Below are positions 1 to 6,814 of a DNA stretch of 11,938 nucleotides, piece by piece. The stretch is from Bacilli bacterium (GTDB taxonomy: Bacteria > Bacillota_I > Bacilli_A > ML615J-28 > CAG-698). Under the pieces are notes generated by a model that was not told the origin of the DNA, searched no databases, and saw nothing but the letters and a program-made list of their open reading frames with translations. The translations under genes and the position numbers were made by a program. The stretch lies in NCBI GenBank assembly GCA_023228385.1, contig JALOBF010000035.1, positions 1 to 11,938 of the forward strand. Reading direction: 5' to 3'. Numbering within the stretch: position 1 is the stretch's first letter; every line of letters starts with the position of its first letter.

Positions 1-97
1 CATCAATGTTTTTAATTTCTTCCGTAAAATCATATTCGGTTTCAAAAGGAAAAGTTGCTTTACCGTATTTGTGAAGTTGCTGTAAAGACCATTTCAT
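1..97 (-). CDS. yceD: YceD/DUF177 family protein, N-terminal fragment
   Basis: Only the first 32 codons are in the window; the gene continues past the left edge. The peptide opens MKWSLQQLHKYGKATFPFET and continues to YDFTEEIKNID. This matches the usual opening of Bacillota DUF177 proteins: MKW, a QL-K motif, then an acidic stretch. In most Bacteria yceD sits directly upstream of rpmF (ribosomal protein L32), so rpmF is expected beyond the edge; that is inference. The start at 97 follows a GGTG ribosome site and lies about 25 bases downstream of a strong promoter -10. YceD-family proteins are linked to 23S rRNA processing or accumulation, but their molecular role is not settled. The fragment is short, so the call rests on the N-terminal signature. 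Confidence 0.72.
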   Translation of the reverse strand, partial: MKWSLQQLHKYGKATFPFETEYDFTEEIKNID

Positions 98-121
98 ATT
101 ATTCACCCAATAACCTTATTA

Positions 122-150
122 ATTATACTCTTTTTAACATCCTAAGTCAA
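122..150 (-). promoter_or_regulatory. Sigma-A type promoter of yceD
   Basis: On the minus strand a -35 TTGACT (145-150) and a -10 TATAAT (122-127) are separated by exactly 17 bases. The -10 lies about 25 bases upstream of the yceD start at 97. This is among the best promoter matches in the window. Confidence 0.8.
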
Positions 151-162
151 TGATTTTTTTAG

Positions 163-192
163 AAAAACAGCTGCTTTGAATTTATAAACAGC
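163..192 (-). terminator. Weak terminator after the aminotransferase gene
   Basis: On the minus strand the arms GCTGTTT and AAAGCAGC pair over 7 bp with one bulged G around an 8-base loop, followed by TGTTTTTCT. It lies about 40 bases past the aminotransferase stop and just ahead of the yceD promoter, a sensible place for a terminator. The stem is short and imperfect. Confidence 0.4.
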
Positions 193-232
193 ATAAAGTT
201 AACTTAATATATTATCAGCCTATCCTGCGTTT

Positions 233-1459
233 TTATAACACCTTTTTTATTTTAGCGGCAATACCTTTAATCTTGTCTTGCGGTATAGCACATAAAGCGA
301 GACGAATTGATTGATGATAAGGAAGAAAATAAAGGAATTCCGTTTCCCGCAATTCCCTTAAAACACGGTCATTATCAATACAGGGGACGGCAATAAAAAA
401 ACCGCTATGATAAGGATATACGGACAACCCGCATTCATTTGCTTCCGATAAAAATATTTCACTTCTCCCTTTCAACTCTGCAACCACCGTATCGATTTCT
501 TTATCCAATTCGGCTTTTAGTTTCGAATCGGTATTAATCGTCACCATCATCGTAATCATAGACCGGTTTGTATTGCTCCAACAATGACGGGCATAAAAAG
601 TTTCGGCTTGGTATAACCGAGATAATGTATCTTTATTTTTGCTCATAAGAATTTGGGCCCCTAAACGTTGGCCATAAACGCAAAAAGATTTTGACGCACT
701 AAACGCAACGGCAATTAAAATATGCGGATACGCTTCCGTAAAAGCCCGTAATTTATAACGGGAGAGAGCCCGCCCTTCATTGCTGTAATCCAAATAAGCA
801 ACATCATACAGCAGTATACAAGGAGTGTTTTTTTTCTGATTCAAATAAGCAATGATGTTCTCTAGTTCTTCCGCGGTTAATGTATAGCCGGTCGGATTAT
901 GGCAAGGATCATTAATAATAACAACCAATTTACCTTCACGGTCAATAATCGCATCAGCCTTTTCACAAAAACCATGAAAATTAAATCGATTATTGATGAA
1001 AAGCTGATATTTCTCGACATTTATTCCGTAATTCGCGGCGATACCGCTATATGGTCCCCATGCTAGATCGGATATCAGCAAGGTCTGACCGGGATCAAGG
1101 GTTAAATATACGGTACTGCTAATAGCCCCGGTCCCCCCAGGAGTCGGTATCACCGTTATCGCCATATCCTTTTCGATAACGGCCCGTTCTTCACGAAATA
1201 CCCAATTGAGTACGGCCGTTGCAAAACTTGCTCCGCCGATAATCGGCGCATAGGAAAAGCAGTCCTCATCGGAAATTGAATTTAAAACTTTTTTAACGGT
1301 TTCAAAACCGCGAAAAAGAGAATCATCATAATAAAAAGTACCTAAGGTGGCATCTAAGACATCATATCCCCTCAGTTTAGCCGCTTTTGCTTGCTGCGCT
1401 ATTTGAAAACCGTCTCCTTTTAGGATTTTTCCGGCCGCGCGATTACTAATAACATTCAT
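233..1459 (-). CDS. PLP-dependent aminotransferase (class I, aspartate/aromatic type)
   Basis: A 408-residue fold-type I aminotransferase, normal length for the family. It would move an amino group between an amino acid and a 2-oxo acid in the cytoplasm. Visible landmarks are NDPCHNPTG at 183-191, the cofactor pair D219/Y222 in YDVAYLDY, SASK with the Schiff-base lysine K257, the phosphate-binding R265 in GQRLGA, W134 in the position of the ring-stacking Trp, and R386 in IRLAL as the probable substrate-carboxylate arginine. HNPTG and SxSKxFxxYGxRxGA are closest to the aspartate/aromatic (AspC/TyrB, subfamily Ia) group rather than the Bacillus AspB group. The substrate cannot be fixed from sequence. 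The start follows a GAGGT site. The gene lies 81 bases behind nrdD but has its own promoter, so it is probably not obligatorily co-transcribed. Confidence 0.88.
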   Translation of the reverse strand: MNVISNRAAGKILKGDGFQIAQQAKAAKLRGYDVLDATLGTFYYDDSLFRGFETVKKVLNSISDEDCFSYAPIIGGASFATAVLNWVFREERAVIEKDMAITVIPTPGGTGAISSTVYLTLDPGQTLLISDLAWGPYSGIAANYGINVEKYQLFINNRFNFHGFCEKADAIIDREGKLVVIINDPCHNPTGYTLTAEELENIIAYLNQKKNTPCILLYDVAYLDYSNEGRALSRYKLRAFTEAYPHILIAVAFSASKSFCVYGQRLGAQILMSKNKDTLSRLYQAETFYARHCWSNTNRSMITMMVTINTDSKLKAELDKEIDTVVAELKGRSEIFLSEANECGLSVYPYHSGFFIAVPCIDNDRVLRELRETEFLYFLPYHQSIRLALCAIPQDKIKGIAAKIKKVL

Positions 1460-1485
1460 ATTAACCTCATTATAATTTTATTAAT

Positions 1486-1514
1486 ATTTTAACATATAGC
1501 AATAACAATGTAAA
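1486..1514 (-). promoter_or_regulatory. Promoter of the aminotransferase gene
   Basis: On the minus strand, -35 TTTACA (1509-1514) and -10 TAAAAT (1486-1491) are separated by 17 bases; each hexamer differs from consensus by one base. The -10 ends 26 bases upstream of the start codon. The -35 lies inside the inverted repeat at 1501-1521. Confidence 0.6.
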
Positions 1515-1521
1515 TGTTATT
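1501..1521. repeat. Inverted repeat over the aminotransferase -35 (possible operator)
   Basis: The arms AATAACA (1501-1507) and TGTTATT (1515-1521) are perfect inverted repeats with a 7-base spacer. The spacer contains the -35 hexamer, so a dimeric regulator bound here would cover the promoter. No rho-independent T-tract follows on either strand, so it does not look like a terminator. Confidence 0.45.
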
Positions 1522-1540
1522 TATTCTGGATAAACAATTT

Positions 1541-3607
1541 TTAAATACGATATAATTTACGATCTTTATATTCCTGAGTTTTTCCGTCGTTCCAGTTTTT
1601 AACCGGGCGATAGTATCCGGTTATCCGACTGTATATTTCAGTATTGGTTTTACACTGGGGACAAATAGATACTTCACCTTTAATATACCCGTGATTTTTA
1701 CAAATGGAATATGTCGGCGATAAAGTGTAGTAAGGGAGATGATAGTTTTCAGCAATCGCTCGAACCAAAGCAGCGGCGGCTTTCCAGTCCGGCAATTTTT
1801 CTCCCAGAAAACCATGAAAAACCGTACCCGATGTATATAAAGTTTGTAATTGGTCTTGAATATCCAAAGCGGAAAAAATATCATCGGTATAAGACACGGG
1901 AAGATGCGAACTGTTTGTATAATATGGAGTGCAGCCTTTTTTCGCGGCGGTGATAATATCCGGATATTTTTCCGAATCATGCTTGGCAAGCCGATAACTG
2001 GTCGATTCGGCCGGGGTTGCTTCCAAATTATATAAATCGCCATATTGCTCTTGGTAATCGGATAAACGTTCTCGCATATGATTAAGTACCTTAATCGCAA
2101 ATTGCTGTGTTTCTTTATAACTCATATCCTTTTGAAGCCATTTTGCATTTAAACCGGCTTCATTCATGCCGACAAGACCGATTGTTGAAAAATGATTTTT
2201 AAATGTTCCTAAATATCTTTTTGTATAAGGATAAAGGCCGTTTTCCAATAATTTAGTAATGACGTCCCGTTTGATTTTTAAAGAACGGGCGGCAATGTCC
2301 ATTAGTTTATTTAAGCGCCGGAAGAAATCAGCTTCATCTTTCGCAAGATAAGCAATTTGCGGTAGATTAATGGTAACAACGCCGATTGAACCGGTACTTT
2401 CACCGCTACCAAAAAAACCACCGTGTTTTTTTCGTAATTCCCGTAAATCAAGACGTAAGCGGCAACACATACTGCGAACATCACTCGGTTGCATATCGCT
2501 GTTAATATAATTAGAAAAATAAGGGGTTCCATATTTGGCGGTCATATCAAATAATAATTTATTGTTTTCTGTTTCCGACCAATCAAAATCGCTTGTAATT
2601 GAATAAGTGGGAATCGGATATTGGAAACCGCGGCCGTTAGCATCACCTTCAAGCATTATCTCTATAAAAGCTTTATTAACCATATCCATTTCTTTTTGAC
2701 AATCCTTATATTTAAAAATCATGTCTTTTCCGCCAACAAACGCATTTAATTCGCTTAAATCATTCGGAACCGTCCAATCTAAAGTAATATTGGAAAAAGG
2801 TGCTTGACAGCCCCATCGCGAAGGTGTATTTACACCGAAAACGAAAGATTGAATTGCTTGCTTCACTTGTTTATATGTTAAATTATCGGCTTTGACAAAA
2901 GGAGCCAAATAGGTATCGAAAGATGAAAAAGCTTGGGCTCCCGCCCATTCATTTTGCATAATTCCCAAAAAATTAACCATCTGATTGCAAAGTGTAGATA
3001 AATGCTTGGCCGGAGCCGATGAGATTTTGCCCTCGACCCCGCCGAGCCCTTCTATAATTAATTGTTTTAATGACCAACCGGCACAATAACCGCTAAGCAT
3101 CGATAAATCATGAATATGAAGCACCGCATTTCGATGGGCTTGACTGATTTCTTCATCATATATTTCGGAAAGCCAATAATTGGCGGTTATTGCTCCGGAA
3201 TTACTTAAAATTAAACCTCCTAATGAATAAGTAACAGTTGAATTCTCTTTTACCCGCCAATCGGTAAAATGAACATAACTATTGACCAATTCTTTATAAT
3301 CCAACATTGTTAACTTTATATTACGAACTTTTTCTCTTTGTTTACGGTAAAGAATATAAGCCTTGGCAACATCGGCATATCCGGCTTGAATCAAAACTTC
3401 TTCGGCGCTGTCTTGGATATCTTCAACATAAATTAAATTATCTTTAACCTTGGGCTCAAAATTCGATGTAACTCTTAATGCTAAAAAATCAATCACGGAA
3501 TTATGATACTGTTTTTCTTTAGCTTCAAAAGCTTTTCTGATAGCATTGGCTATTTTTACAATATCAAAATCAACTACTTTCCCATCTCTTTTTACGACTC
3601 GATACAT
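1541..3607 (-). CDS. nrdD: Anaerobic (class III) ribonucleoside-triphosphate reductase
   Basis: A 688-residue enzyme that makes deoxyribonucleotides from ribonucleoside triphosphates without oxygen, using a glycyl radical installed by NrdG. An ATP-cone regulatory domain covers about residues 1-95 (opening YRVVKRDGKVVDFD). The catalytic barrel follows, with active-site cysteines visible at C175 (GYCAGW) and C381/C382 (SMCCRL). Near the C-terminus a zinc site is formed by C636, H639, C649 and C652, then the glycyl-radical loop RITGYYRP with G664. Length and all essential landmarks look intact. The start follows an AAGGAGA site. It lies 34 bases behind nrdG in the same orientation, and the only strong promoter seen is upstream of nrdG. 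No clear terminator follows the gene. No obvious NrdR box was seen upstream of the operon. Confidence 0.96.
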   Translation of the reverse strand: MYRVVKRDGKVVDFDIVKIANAIRKAFEAKEKQYHNSVIDFLALRVTSNFEPKVKDNLIYVEDIQDSAEEVLIQAGYADVAKAYILYRKQREKVRNIKLTMLDYKELVNSYVHFTDWRVKENSTVTYSLGGLILSNSGAITANYWLSEIYDEEISQAHRNAVLHIHDLSMLSGYCAGWSLKQLIIEGLGGVEGKISSAPAKHLSTLCNQMVNFLGIMQNEWAGAQAFSSFDTYLAPFVKADNLTYKQVKQAIQSFVFGVNTPSRWGCQAPFSNITLDWTVPNDLSELNAFVGGKDMIFKYKDCQKEMDMVNKAFIEIMLEGDANGRGFQYPIPTYSITSDFDWSETENNKLLFDMTAKYGTPYFSNYINSDMQPSDVRSMCCRLRLDLRELRKKHGGFFGSGESTGSIGVVTINLPQIAYLAKDEADFFRRLNKLMDIAARSLKIKRDVITKLLENGLYPYTKRYLGTFKNHFSTIGLVGMNEAGLNAKWLQKDMSYKETQQFAIKVLNHMRERLSDYQEQYGDLYNLEATPAESTSYRLAKHDSEKYPDIITAAKKGCTPYYTNSSHLPVSYTDDIFSALDIQDQLQTLYTSGTVFHGFLGEKLPDWKAAAALVRAIAENYHLPYYTLSPTYSICKNHGYIKGEVSICPQCKTNTEIYSRITGYYRPVKNWNDGKTQEYKDRKLYRI

Positions 3608-3641
3608 AAAATCTCTCCTTTTTCTTTTTATATATAATTTA

Positions 3642-3974
3642 TTAATCCAGACCTCTTAAAGCGACAAAATCAATATACTGTTCTAAAATACTTTTAAATT
3701 CTAACATTTCATTTTTCGTATGAGCGTGTAATCCCGGAGTGATTATGTCGTTAGAATCATTAAAGGCTTGAAGATAATAACGGCTGGAACCTTTCAGCAA
3801 TTGTCCTATTTTCATAAAATCATCTTTTGTATGTTGCTCTTTAATGGTTGTGGTTCTAAATTCATAGGGGATTTTGTTTTCTTTAAGAATATTAATGCTT
3901 CTTTCGATTAATTCCGTATTAACATTAATTCCGGCGGTAAGATTATATTTGTCTAATGAATTTTTAATGTCCAT
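3642..3974 (-). CDS. nrdG: NrdG activase, C-terminal part (separated by a frameshift)
   Basis: A 110-residue reading frame that continues the activase beginning at 4333. It opens MDIKNSLDKY; in intact activases this MDIKNS motif lies mid-protein after a stretch like LIDxxLxDYVA. That preceding stretch is present here out of frame: the bases just upstream of 3974 encode LINYVA in this frame. The ATG at 3974 is therefore an internal methionine rather than a true start, and no ribosome site precedes it. The rest carries the second half of the radical-SAM barrel, including an EFRTTT strand and a YYLQAF strand. Joined to the N-terminal part the protein would be about 230 residues, normal for the family. 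The gene ends 34 bases before nrdD. Confidence 0.8.
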   Translation of the reverse strand: MDIKNSLDKYNLTAGINVNTELIERSINILKENKIPYEFRTTTIKEQHTKDDFMKIGQLLKGSSRYYLQAFNDSNDIITPGLHAHTKNEMLEFKSILEQYIDFVALRGLD

Positions 3975-3988
3975 GGCAACATAATTAA

Positions 3989-4333
3989 TTAATTCTTATC
4001 AATCAGTAATTTAAGTTTATCGGGAAAACTGCCATTAGTATCTAGTTTTATCAAATAACCCATGTTTTTTACCGCGAGAATAAACTCGTCCAAATCATCC
4101 TGTAAAAGAGGTTCACCCCCGGTAATGCAAATTCCTCTTAGAATTTTTTTTCTTTTATCTAAAGTAATAAGAATTTTATCGATATCAAGGTCTGACCCTT
4201 CTCGATGTTTTAACACCAAACCGGGATTATGACAAAAACCGCAGCGAAAATTACAGCCGCCAGTAAATATTGTGGCGGCGAGCAAACCCGGATAGTCGAG
4301 CAATGATAACTTTTGAAATCCTTTTATGTGCAT
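3989..4333 (-). CDS. nrdG: Anaerobic ribonucleotide reductase activating protein, N-terminal part (frameshifted)
   Basis: A radical-SAM protein that uses a [4Fe-4S] cluster and S-adenosylmethionine to place the glycyl radical on NrdD. The cluster motif CNFRCGFC gives C27, C31 and C34. A GGEP motif lies at 72-75, for binding the methionine amino group, and the opening GFQKLSLLDYPG is typical of the PflA/NrdG-like group. The frame ends at codon 114 in LIDKN, about half the expected length, because the sequence shifts frame near 3987-3994. Adding one T there would read DKN-LINYVAMDIKNS and restore a full 230-residue activase with the downstream fragment. The start follows an AGGTAG site and a strong promoter. 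As it stands the gene is broken, or the base is a sequencing or assembly error; the intact nrdD favours error or a very recent mutation. Confidence 0.85.
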   Translation of the reverse strand: MHIKGFQKLSLLDYPGLLAATIFTGGCNFRCGFCHNPGLVLKHREGSDLDIDKILITLDKRKKILRGICITGGEPLLQDDLDEFILAVKNMGYLIKLDTNGSFPDKLKLLIDKN

Positions 4334-4369
4334 AATACTCTACCTTTTTAGACATATTTCTTACTTTTC

Positions 4370-4398
4370 ATTATAACAAATTATTAGAGTTTTCTCAA
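4370..4398 (-). promoter_or_regulatory. Promoter of the nrdG-nrdD operon
   Basis: On the minus strand, -35 TTGAGA (4393-4398) and -10 TATAAT (4370-4375) are separated by 17 bases. The -10 ends 36 bases upstream of the nrdG start. Confidence 0.75.
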
Positions 4399-4416
4399 TT
4401 GATATCACAATAAAAC

Positions 4417-4443
4417 ATAAAAAAATCGGATATAAAATCCGAT
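4417..4443 (-). terminator. Rho-independent terminator of the NUDIX gene
   Basis: On the minus strand a perfect 7-bp stem, ATCGGAT with ATCCGAT (arms at 4437-4443 and 4425-4431), encloses a 5-base loop and is followed directly by a T-run. It lies 25 bases beyond the NUDIX stop and separates that gene from the nrdG promoter. Confidence 0.8.
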
Positions 4444-4468
4444 CAATCCGGTTTTTTAATTTTTTTAT

Positions 4469-5008
4469 CTAGTTTAAGCCTAAAATCCGCTTTTTATATT
4501 TAAGGAGCAAAACCAAGGTTTTCGCATCGGTAATTTCACCGGATTCAATCATCCGATATACTTCTTCCGCTTTATAAAGAGCAATATCAAGACATTCATC
4601 GGGATCAAGGCGTTGATAAGCGGAAACGGAAAATTCTTCGGTATAAAAAAGATGTATAACCTCATCGGTATAACCCGGTGACGGGTATAAAAGCCCCGCC
4701 GGTTCCAATTTAGCGGCAAAAATCCCTACTTCCTCCTGCAATTCGCGAATAATCGTTTGTCCGGGGTCTTCGCCTTTTTCAATCTTTCCGGCCGGAACCT
4801 CCAAAACATCATCGCAATAAGGATGGCGATATTGACGGACCAGATAAATATATCCTTGTTTAACCGCTAATGCGGCAGCACCACCCGGATGTTCAACAAT
4901 TTCCCGGGCAGCCAAATTATTGCCAATCTCTATATCATCATACCGTAAATTAATAATCTTACCGCAGTAAAGGTATTTGCTTGCTATTATTCTTAGTTTT
5001 TCCTTCAT
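4469..5008 (-). CDS. nudF: NUDIX hydrolase, ADP-ribose pyrophosphatase type
   Basis: A 179-residue cytoplasmic hydrolase predicted to cut ADP-ribose to AMP and ribose 5-phosphate, a housecleaning reaction. The full NUDIX box is present: G74, five residues, E80, seven residues, then RELQEEVGI at 88-96. It is preceded by EVPAGK, and the downstream motif LYPSPGYTDE (107-116) is the hallmark of the ADP-ribose pyrophosphatase subgroup. The conserved VRQYRHP strand lies at 57-63. Length is normal and no residue is missing. The start follows a GGTGA site, with a clear promoter about 20 bases upstream and a strong terminator after the stop, so it looks like a single-gene transcription unit. Confidence 0.9.
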   Translation of the reverse strand: MKEKLRIIASKYLYCGKIINLRYDDIEIGNNLAAREIVEHPGGAAALAVKQGYIYLVRQYRHPYCDDVLEVPAGKIEKGEDPGQTIIRELQEEVGIFAAKLEPAGLLYPSPGYTDEVIHLFYTEEFSVSAYQRLDPDECLDIALYKAEEVYRMIESGEITDAKTLVLLLKYKKRILGLN

Positions 5009-5026
5009 ATTAGATCACCAATAAAT

Positions 5027-5055
5027 ATTATATTATAAACACATAAAAAATGCAA
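5027..5055 (-). promoter_or_regulatory. Promoter of the NUDIX gene
   Basis: On the minus strand, -35 TTGCAT (5050-5055) and -10 TATAAT (5027-5032) have a 17-base spacer. A second TATAAT overlaps at 5032-5037. The -35 abuts the terminator tail of the preceding gene. Confidence 0.7.
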
Positions 5056-5086
5056 AGAAAAAAGATAAACCTATTCGGTTTTATCT
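5054..5086 (-). terminator. Terminator of the YsxE-like gene, overlapping its stop codon
   Basis: On the minus strand AGATAAAACC (5077-5086) pairs with GGTTTATCT (5063-5071) with one bulged A and a 5-base loop, followed by TTTTTCTTT. The gene's TAG stop (5071-5073) spans the loop and the first base of the descending arm. Confidence 0.75.
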
Positions 5087-6012
5087 TCATCAATTAATCC
5101 AAACAAATTCATAAATTTTTTTATCGAATGAGCAGCAAAAATAAAATTTTGCGCCGTCGCATAATCTTTATCAATAATTGTCAAACCTTTAATATAATAT
5201 AATAACACCAAAAAGTAAAAATAATTGCGATAAAATTCATCTTCATATTTATCCAGATAAGGAAGTATAACATTTTTAATATCAAAATTTAAATGTTCAT
5301 TTTCAATATAGAATTTCGCCATATCAAGCGAGGGGATACCCATTTTTGATTTTTCAATACTTGTCAGATAATGCTTGCCGGATGCCGTTAATAAATGGCT
5401 TGTTTTTGGATTATTATGGATAAAAGCATAATTAACACTTTTTTTCTCTTTAATCACGGCAATTAATTGTTTGTGGAGCTGACTCATAATTGCTTTGGCA
5501 TCAAGAAGATATTGATAATTTTTTAAAATAACAATACTGTATTCGTCGAAAGGGCGGGCTTCGACGGAGCGAATAAACATTTCCAAAACAGTAAATTTAT
5601 AATCTAGATACTCAAATAATTCTTCCATGTTTTTGCGGGAAAAATCAACCGAAAGTTGTCGTTTAAAATAAGTATTGTAATGGAGGTTGGATAGTTCATC
5701 GACCATATTAACGGCTTTTATTTCCCCGACAATATCAAAATCACGATAATAATCACTAAGATATAAATAATTTTTATTAATATTGGTAATGAAATTACCT
5801 TTGTTGTTTTTTAAAGGATATGCGATATTGGAAATTCCTTGTTCGTATAAAAAACGATATTTTTCCTGACTGTAAATATTGCTTTTTTTCGCAAAAATGT
5901 AATATTCATCATCTTTACATTTTAAGCGAAAAGCCTTAGAGGTTATTGGCTTAAAGGAGGAGAATCGCAGATTATAAAGTTCGCCTAAAGATGCGAATAG
6001 GTTTCGATTCAT
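5071..6012 (-). CDS. CotS/YsxE/YutH-like spore-coat kinase-fold protein, probably inactive
   Basis: A 313-residue protein that looks like a divergent member of the CotS/YutH/YsxE family, which has the aminoglycoside-phosphotransferase fold. Supporting features are NLHYNTYFKR (109-118), like the family's LHxxT motif; FIHNNPKTSHLL (198-208 region) where kinases have HxDxxxxN; LTSIEKSKMGIPSLDMAKFY (216-235), which matches the segment containing the metal-binding Asp plus the following PxxD; and an aromatic helical C-terminus. Catalytic Asp and Asn appear replaced (H-N-N, then His), so phosphotransfer is unlikely. It overlaps the upstream LysM gene by four bases (ATGA) and has no ribosome site of its own, implying translational coupling. 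In B. subtilis ysxE directly follows spoVID, which supports the family call. The exact orthology is inference, and a non-sporulation role is possible. Confidence 0.6.
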   Translation of the reverse strand: MNRNLFASLGELYNLRFSSFKPITSKAFRLKCKDDEYYIFAKKSNIYSQEKYRFLYEQGISNIAYPLKNNKGNFITNINKNYLYLSDYYRDFDIVGEIKAVNMVDELSNLHYNTYFKRQLSVDFSRKNMEELFEYLDYKFTVLEMFIRSVEARPFDEYSIVILKNYQYLLDAKAIMSQLHKQLIAVIKEKKSVNYAFIHNNPKTSHLLTASGKHYLTSIEKSKMGIPSLDMAKFYIENEHLNFDIKNVILPYLDKYEDEFYRNYFYFLVLLYYIKGLTIIDKDYATAQNFIFAAHSIKKFMNLFGLIDEDKTE

Positions 6013-6749
6013 TTTATAATAATGCGTTTTTTACTAAGAAAGTCAGTATTACGATTATCTTTATATACTTTATCAATGCTAACGCGTTCATTTTTGCATA
6101 TTCTTTCAATATCGCTTTCTTTGTTTGGATAAAAAACCCGATAACTGGCATAATTAGTTTTTATGCCGCCAAGTACGCTTTTACATTCTTCGGTTCTTTC
6201 GCCGCTTCTTACTGTTACTTTCTTTTCTTCCTCGAAAAAATTATCATCTCTGCTCTCCAATACCTCTTTCAATAATGCGTCATACTTTTGATTGATTTCT
6301 TGTTTTATCGCATCATCATCAATTGCTTCAGCAATTTCCAATTCGCCAGCCATTATTTCCGCCGGGGTTAAAGTTTCCCCATAATCTTCGTCTTCTTCTT
6401 CAACTTTCTCTTCTTCTTCCTCTTCTAAAACCGATTTTAATGAATATTCAATCAAAATATTAAAATTGCACTCAATCCCCTGATTAATGATTTCCTGATG
6501 AGAAAAATCTTGGACGGCAATATTATCTAAATAATAATTCTTGTCTTTAAAAACAAGTGTGAACGGGACGATTTCAATAAAAGGAAAAACCTCTTCAACA
6601 TTATCCTTAATATATTCGCCCCTGATTTCAATATTGCCGTTTAATGTATCACCACAAAGATTATACTCACCGATTTGACAGTCAACCCAATTGACATTTG
6701 ACATTTTTTCCAATTTTACCGATGCATCACAACATATTTTAAGTTCCAT
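6009..6749 (-). CDS. SpoVID-like LysM protein
   Basis: A 246-residue protein without signal peptide or membrane helix. Residues 1-105 form a beta-rich N-terminal region (for example GNIEIRGEY and VFPFIEIVPFTLVF) resembling the N-terminal morphogenetic domain of SpoVID. Residues 109-123 are an almost pure Glu/Asp linker. Residues 202-245 (from YRVFYPNK) match a LysM domain, with DIERICKNERVSIDKVY and a closing KKRIIIK. SpoVID has the same layout in B. subtilis, where it guides coat proteins around the forespore, but that protein is more than twice as long. The start follows a very strong GGAGGG site (6755-6760). The stop overlaps the start of the YsxE-like gene, and engB lies upstream, as in Bacillus apart from the missing hem genes. 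The family call is moderate; the LysM domain is more secure. Confidence 0.6.
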   Translation of the reverse strand: MELKICCDASVKLEKMSNVNWVDCQIGEYNLCGDTLNGNIEIRGEYIKDNVEEVFPFIEIVPFTLVFKDKNYYLDNIAVQDFSHQEIINQGIECNFNILIEYSLKSVLEEEEEEKVEEEDEDYGETLTPAEIMAGELEIAEAIDDDAIKQEINQKYDALLKEVLESRDDNFFEEEKKVTVRSGERTEECKSVLGGIKTNYASYRVFYPNKESDIERICKNERVSIDKVYKDNRNTDFLSKKRIIIK

Positions 6750-6770
6750 TTTTACCCTCCGTATATATAA

Positions 6771-6799
6771 ATTTTATGAAAAGGATAAAAAAAATAGAA
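6771..6799 (-). promoter_or_regulatory. Possible sigma-E-like promoter of the SpoVID-like/YsxE-like pair
   Basis: On the minus strand CATAAAAT (6771-6778) differs by one base from the Bacillus sigma-E -10 (CATACAAT). TTCTATT (6793-6799) lies 14 bases upstream, a partial match to the sigma-E -35. A TAAAAT is also present, but no good sigma-A -35 is visible. The region is AT-rich and overlaps the engB terminator, so a chance match is possible. Confidence 0.3.
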
Positions 6800-6814
6800 C
6801 TCTACGGTTCCATT
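6787..6814 (-). terminator. Terminator of engB, stop codon in the loop
   Basis: On the minus strand AATGGAAC (6807-6814) pairs with GTTCTATT (6793-6800) over 8 bp with one G-U pair. The 6-base loop contains the engB TAG stop, and a run of T follows. Confidence 0.7.

Noticed and set aside
1621..2532. Several reading frames of 60-160 codons overlapping nrdD on both strands
   Set aside because: They are out-of-frame shadows of the intact nrdD and lack ribosome sites or recognisable motifs.
3983..3994. Phase variation through the (AATT)3 tract in nrdG
   Set aside because: Adding or losing whole 4-base units leaves the same TAA in the first unit of the upstream frame, so copy-number change cannot restore the gene. 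No classical slippery heptamer is present either.
4334..4369. NrdR box or riboswitch upstream of nrdG
   Set aside because: No paired NrdR-type palindromes and no extended conserved leader are visible; the 5' leader is only about 30 bases.
5991..6275. A 94-codon hydrophobic plus-strand reading frame
   Set aside because: It is antisense to the SpoVID-like gene; its hydrophobicity reflects antisense of charged, A-rich codons.
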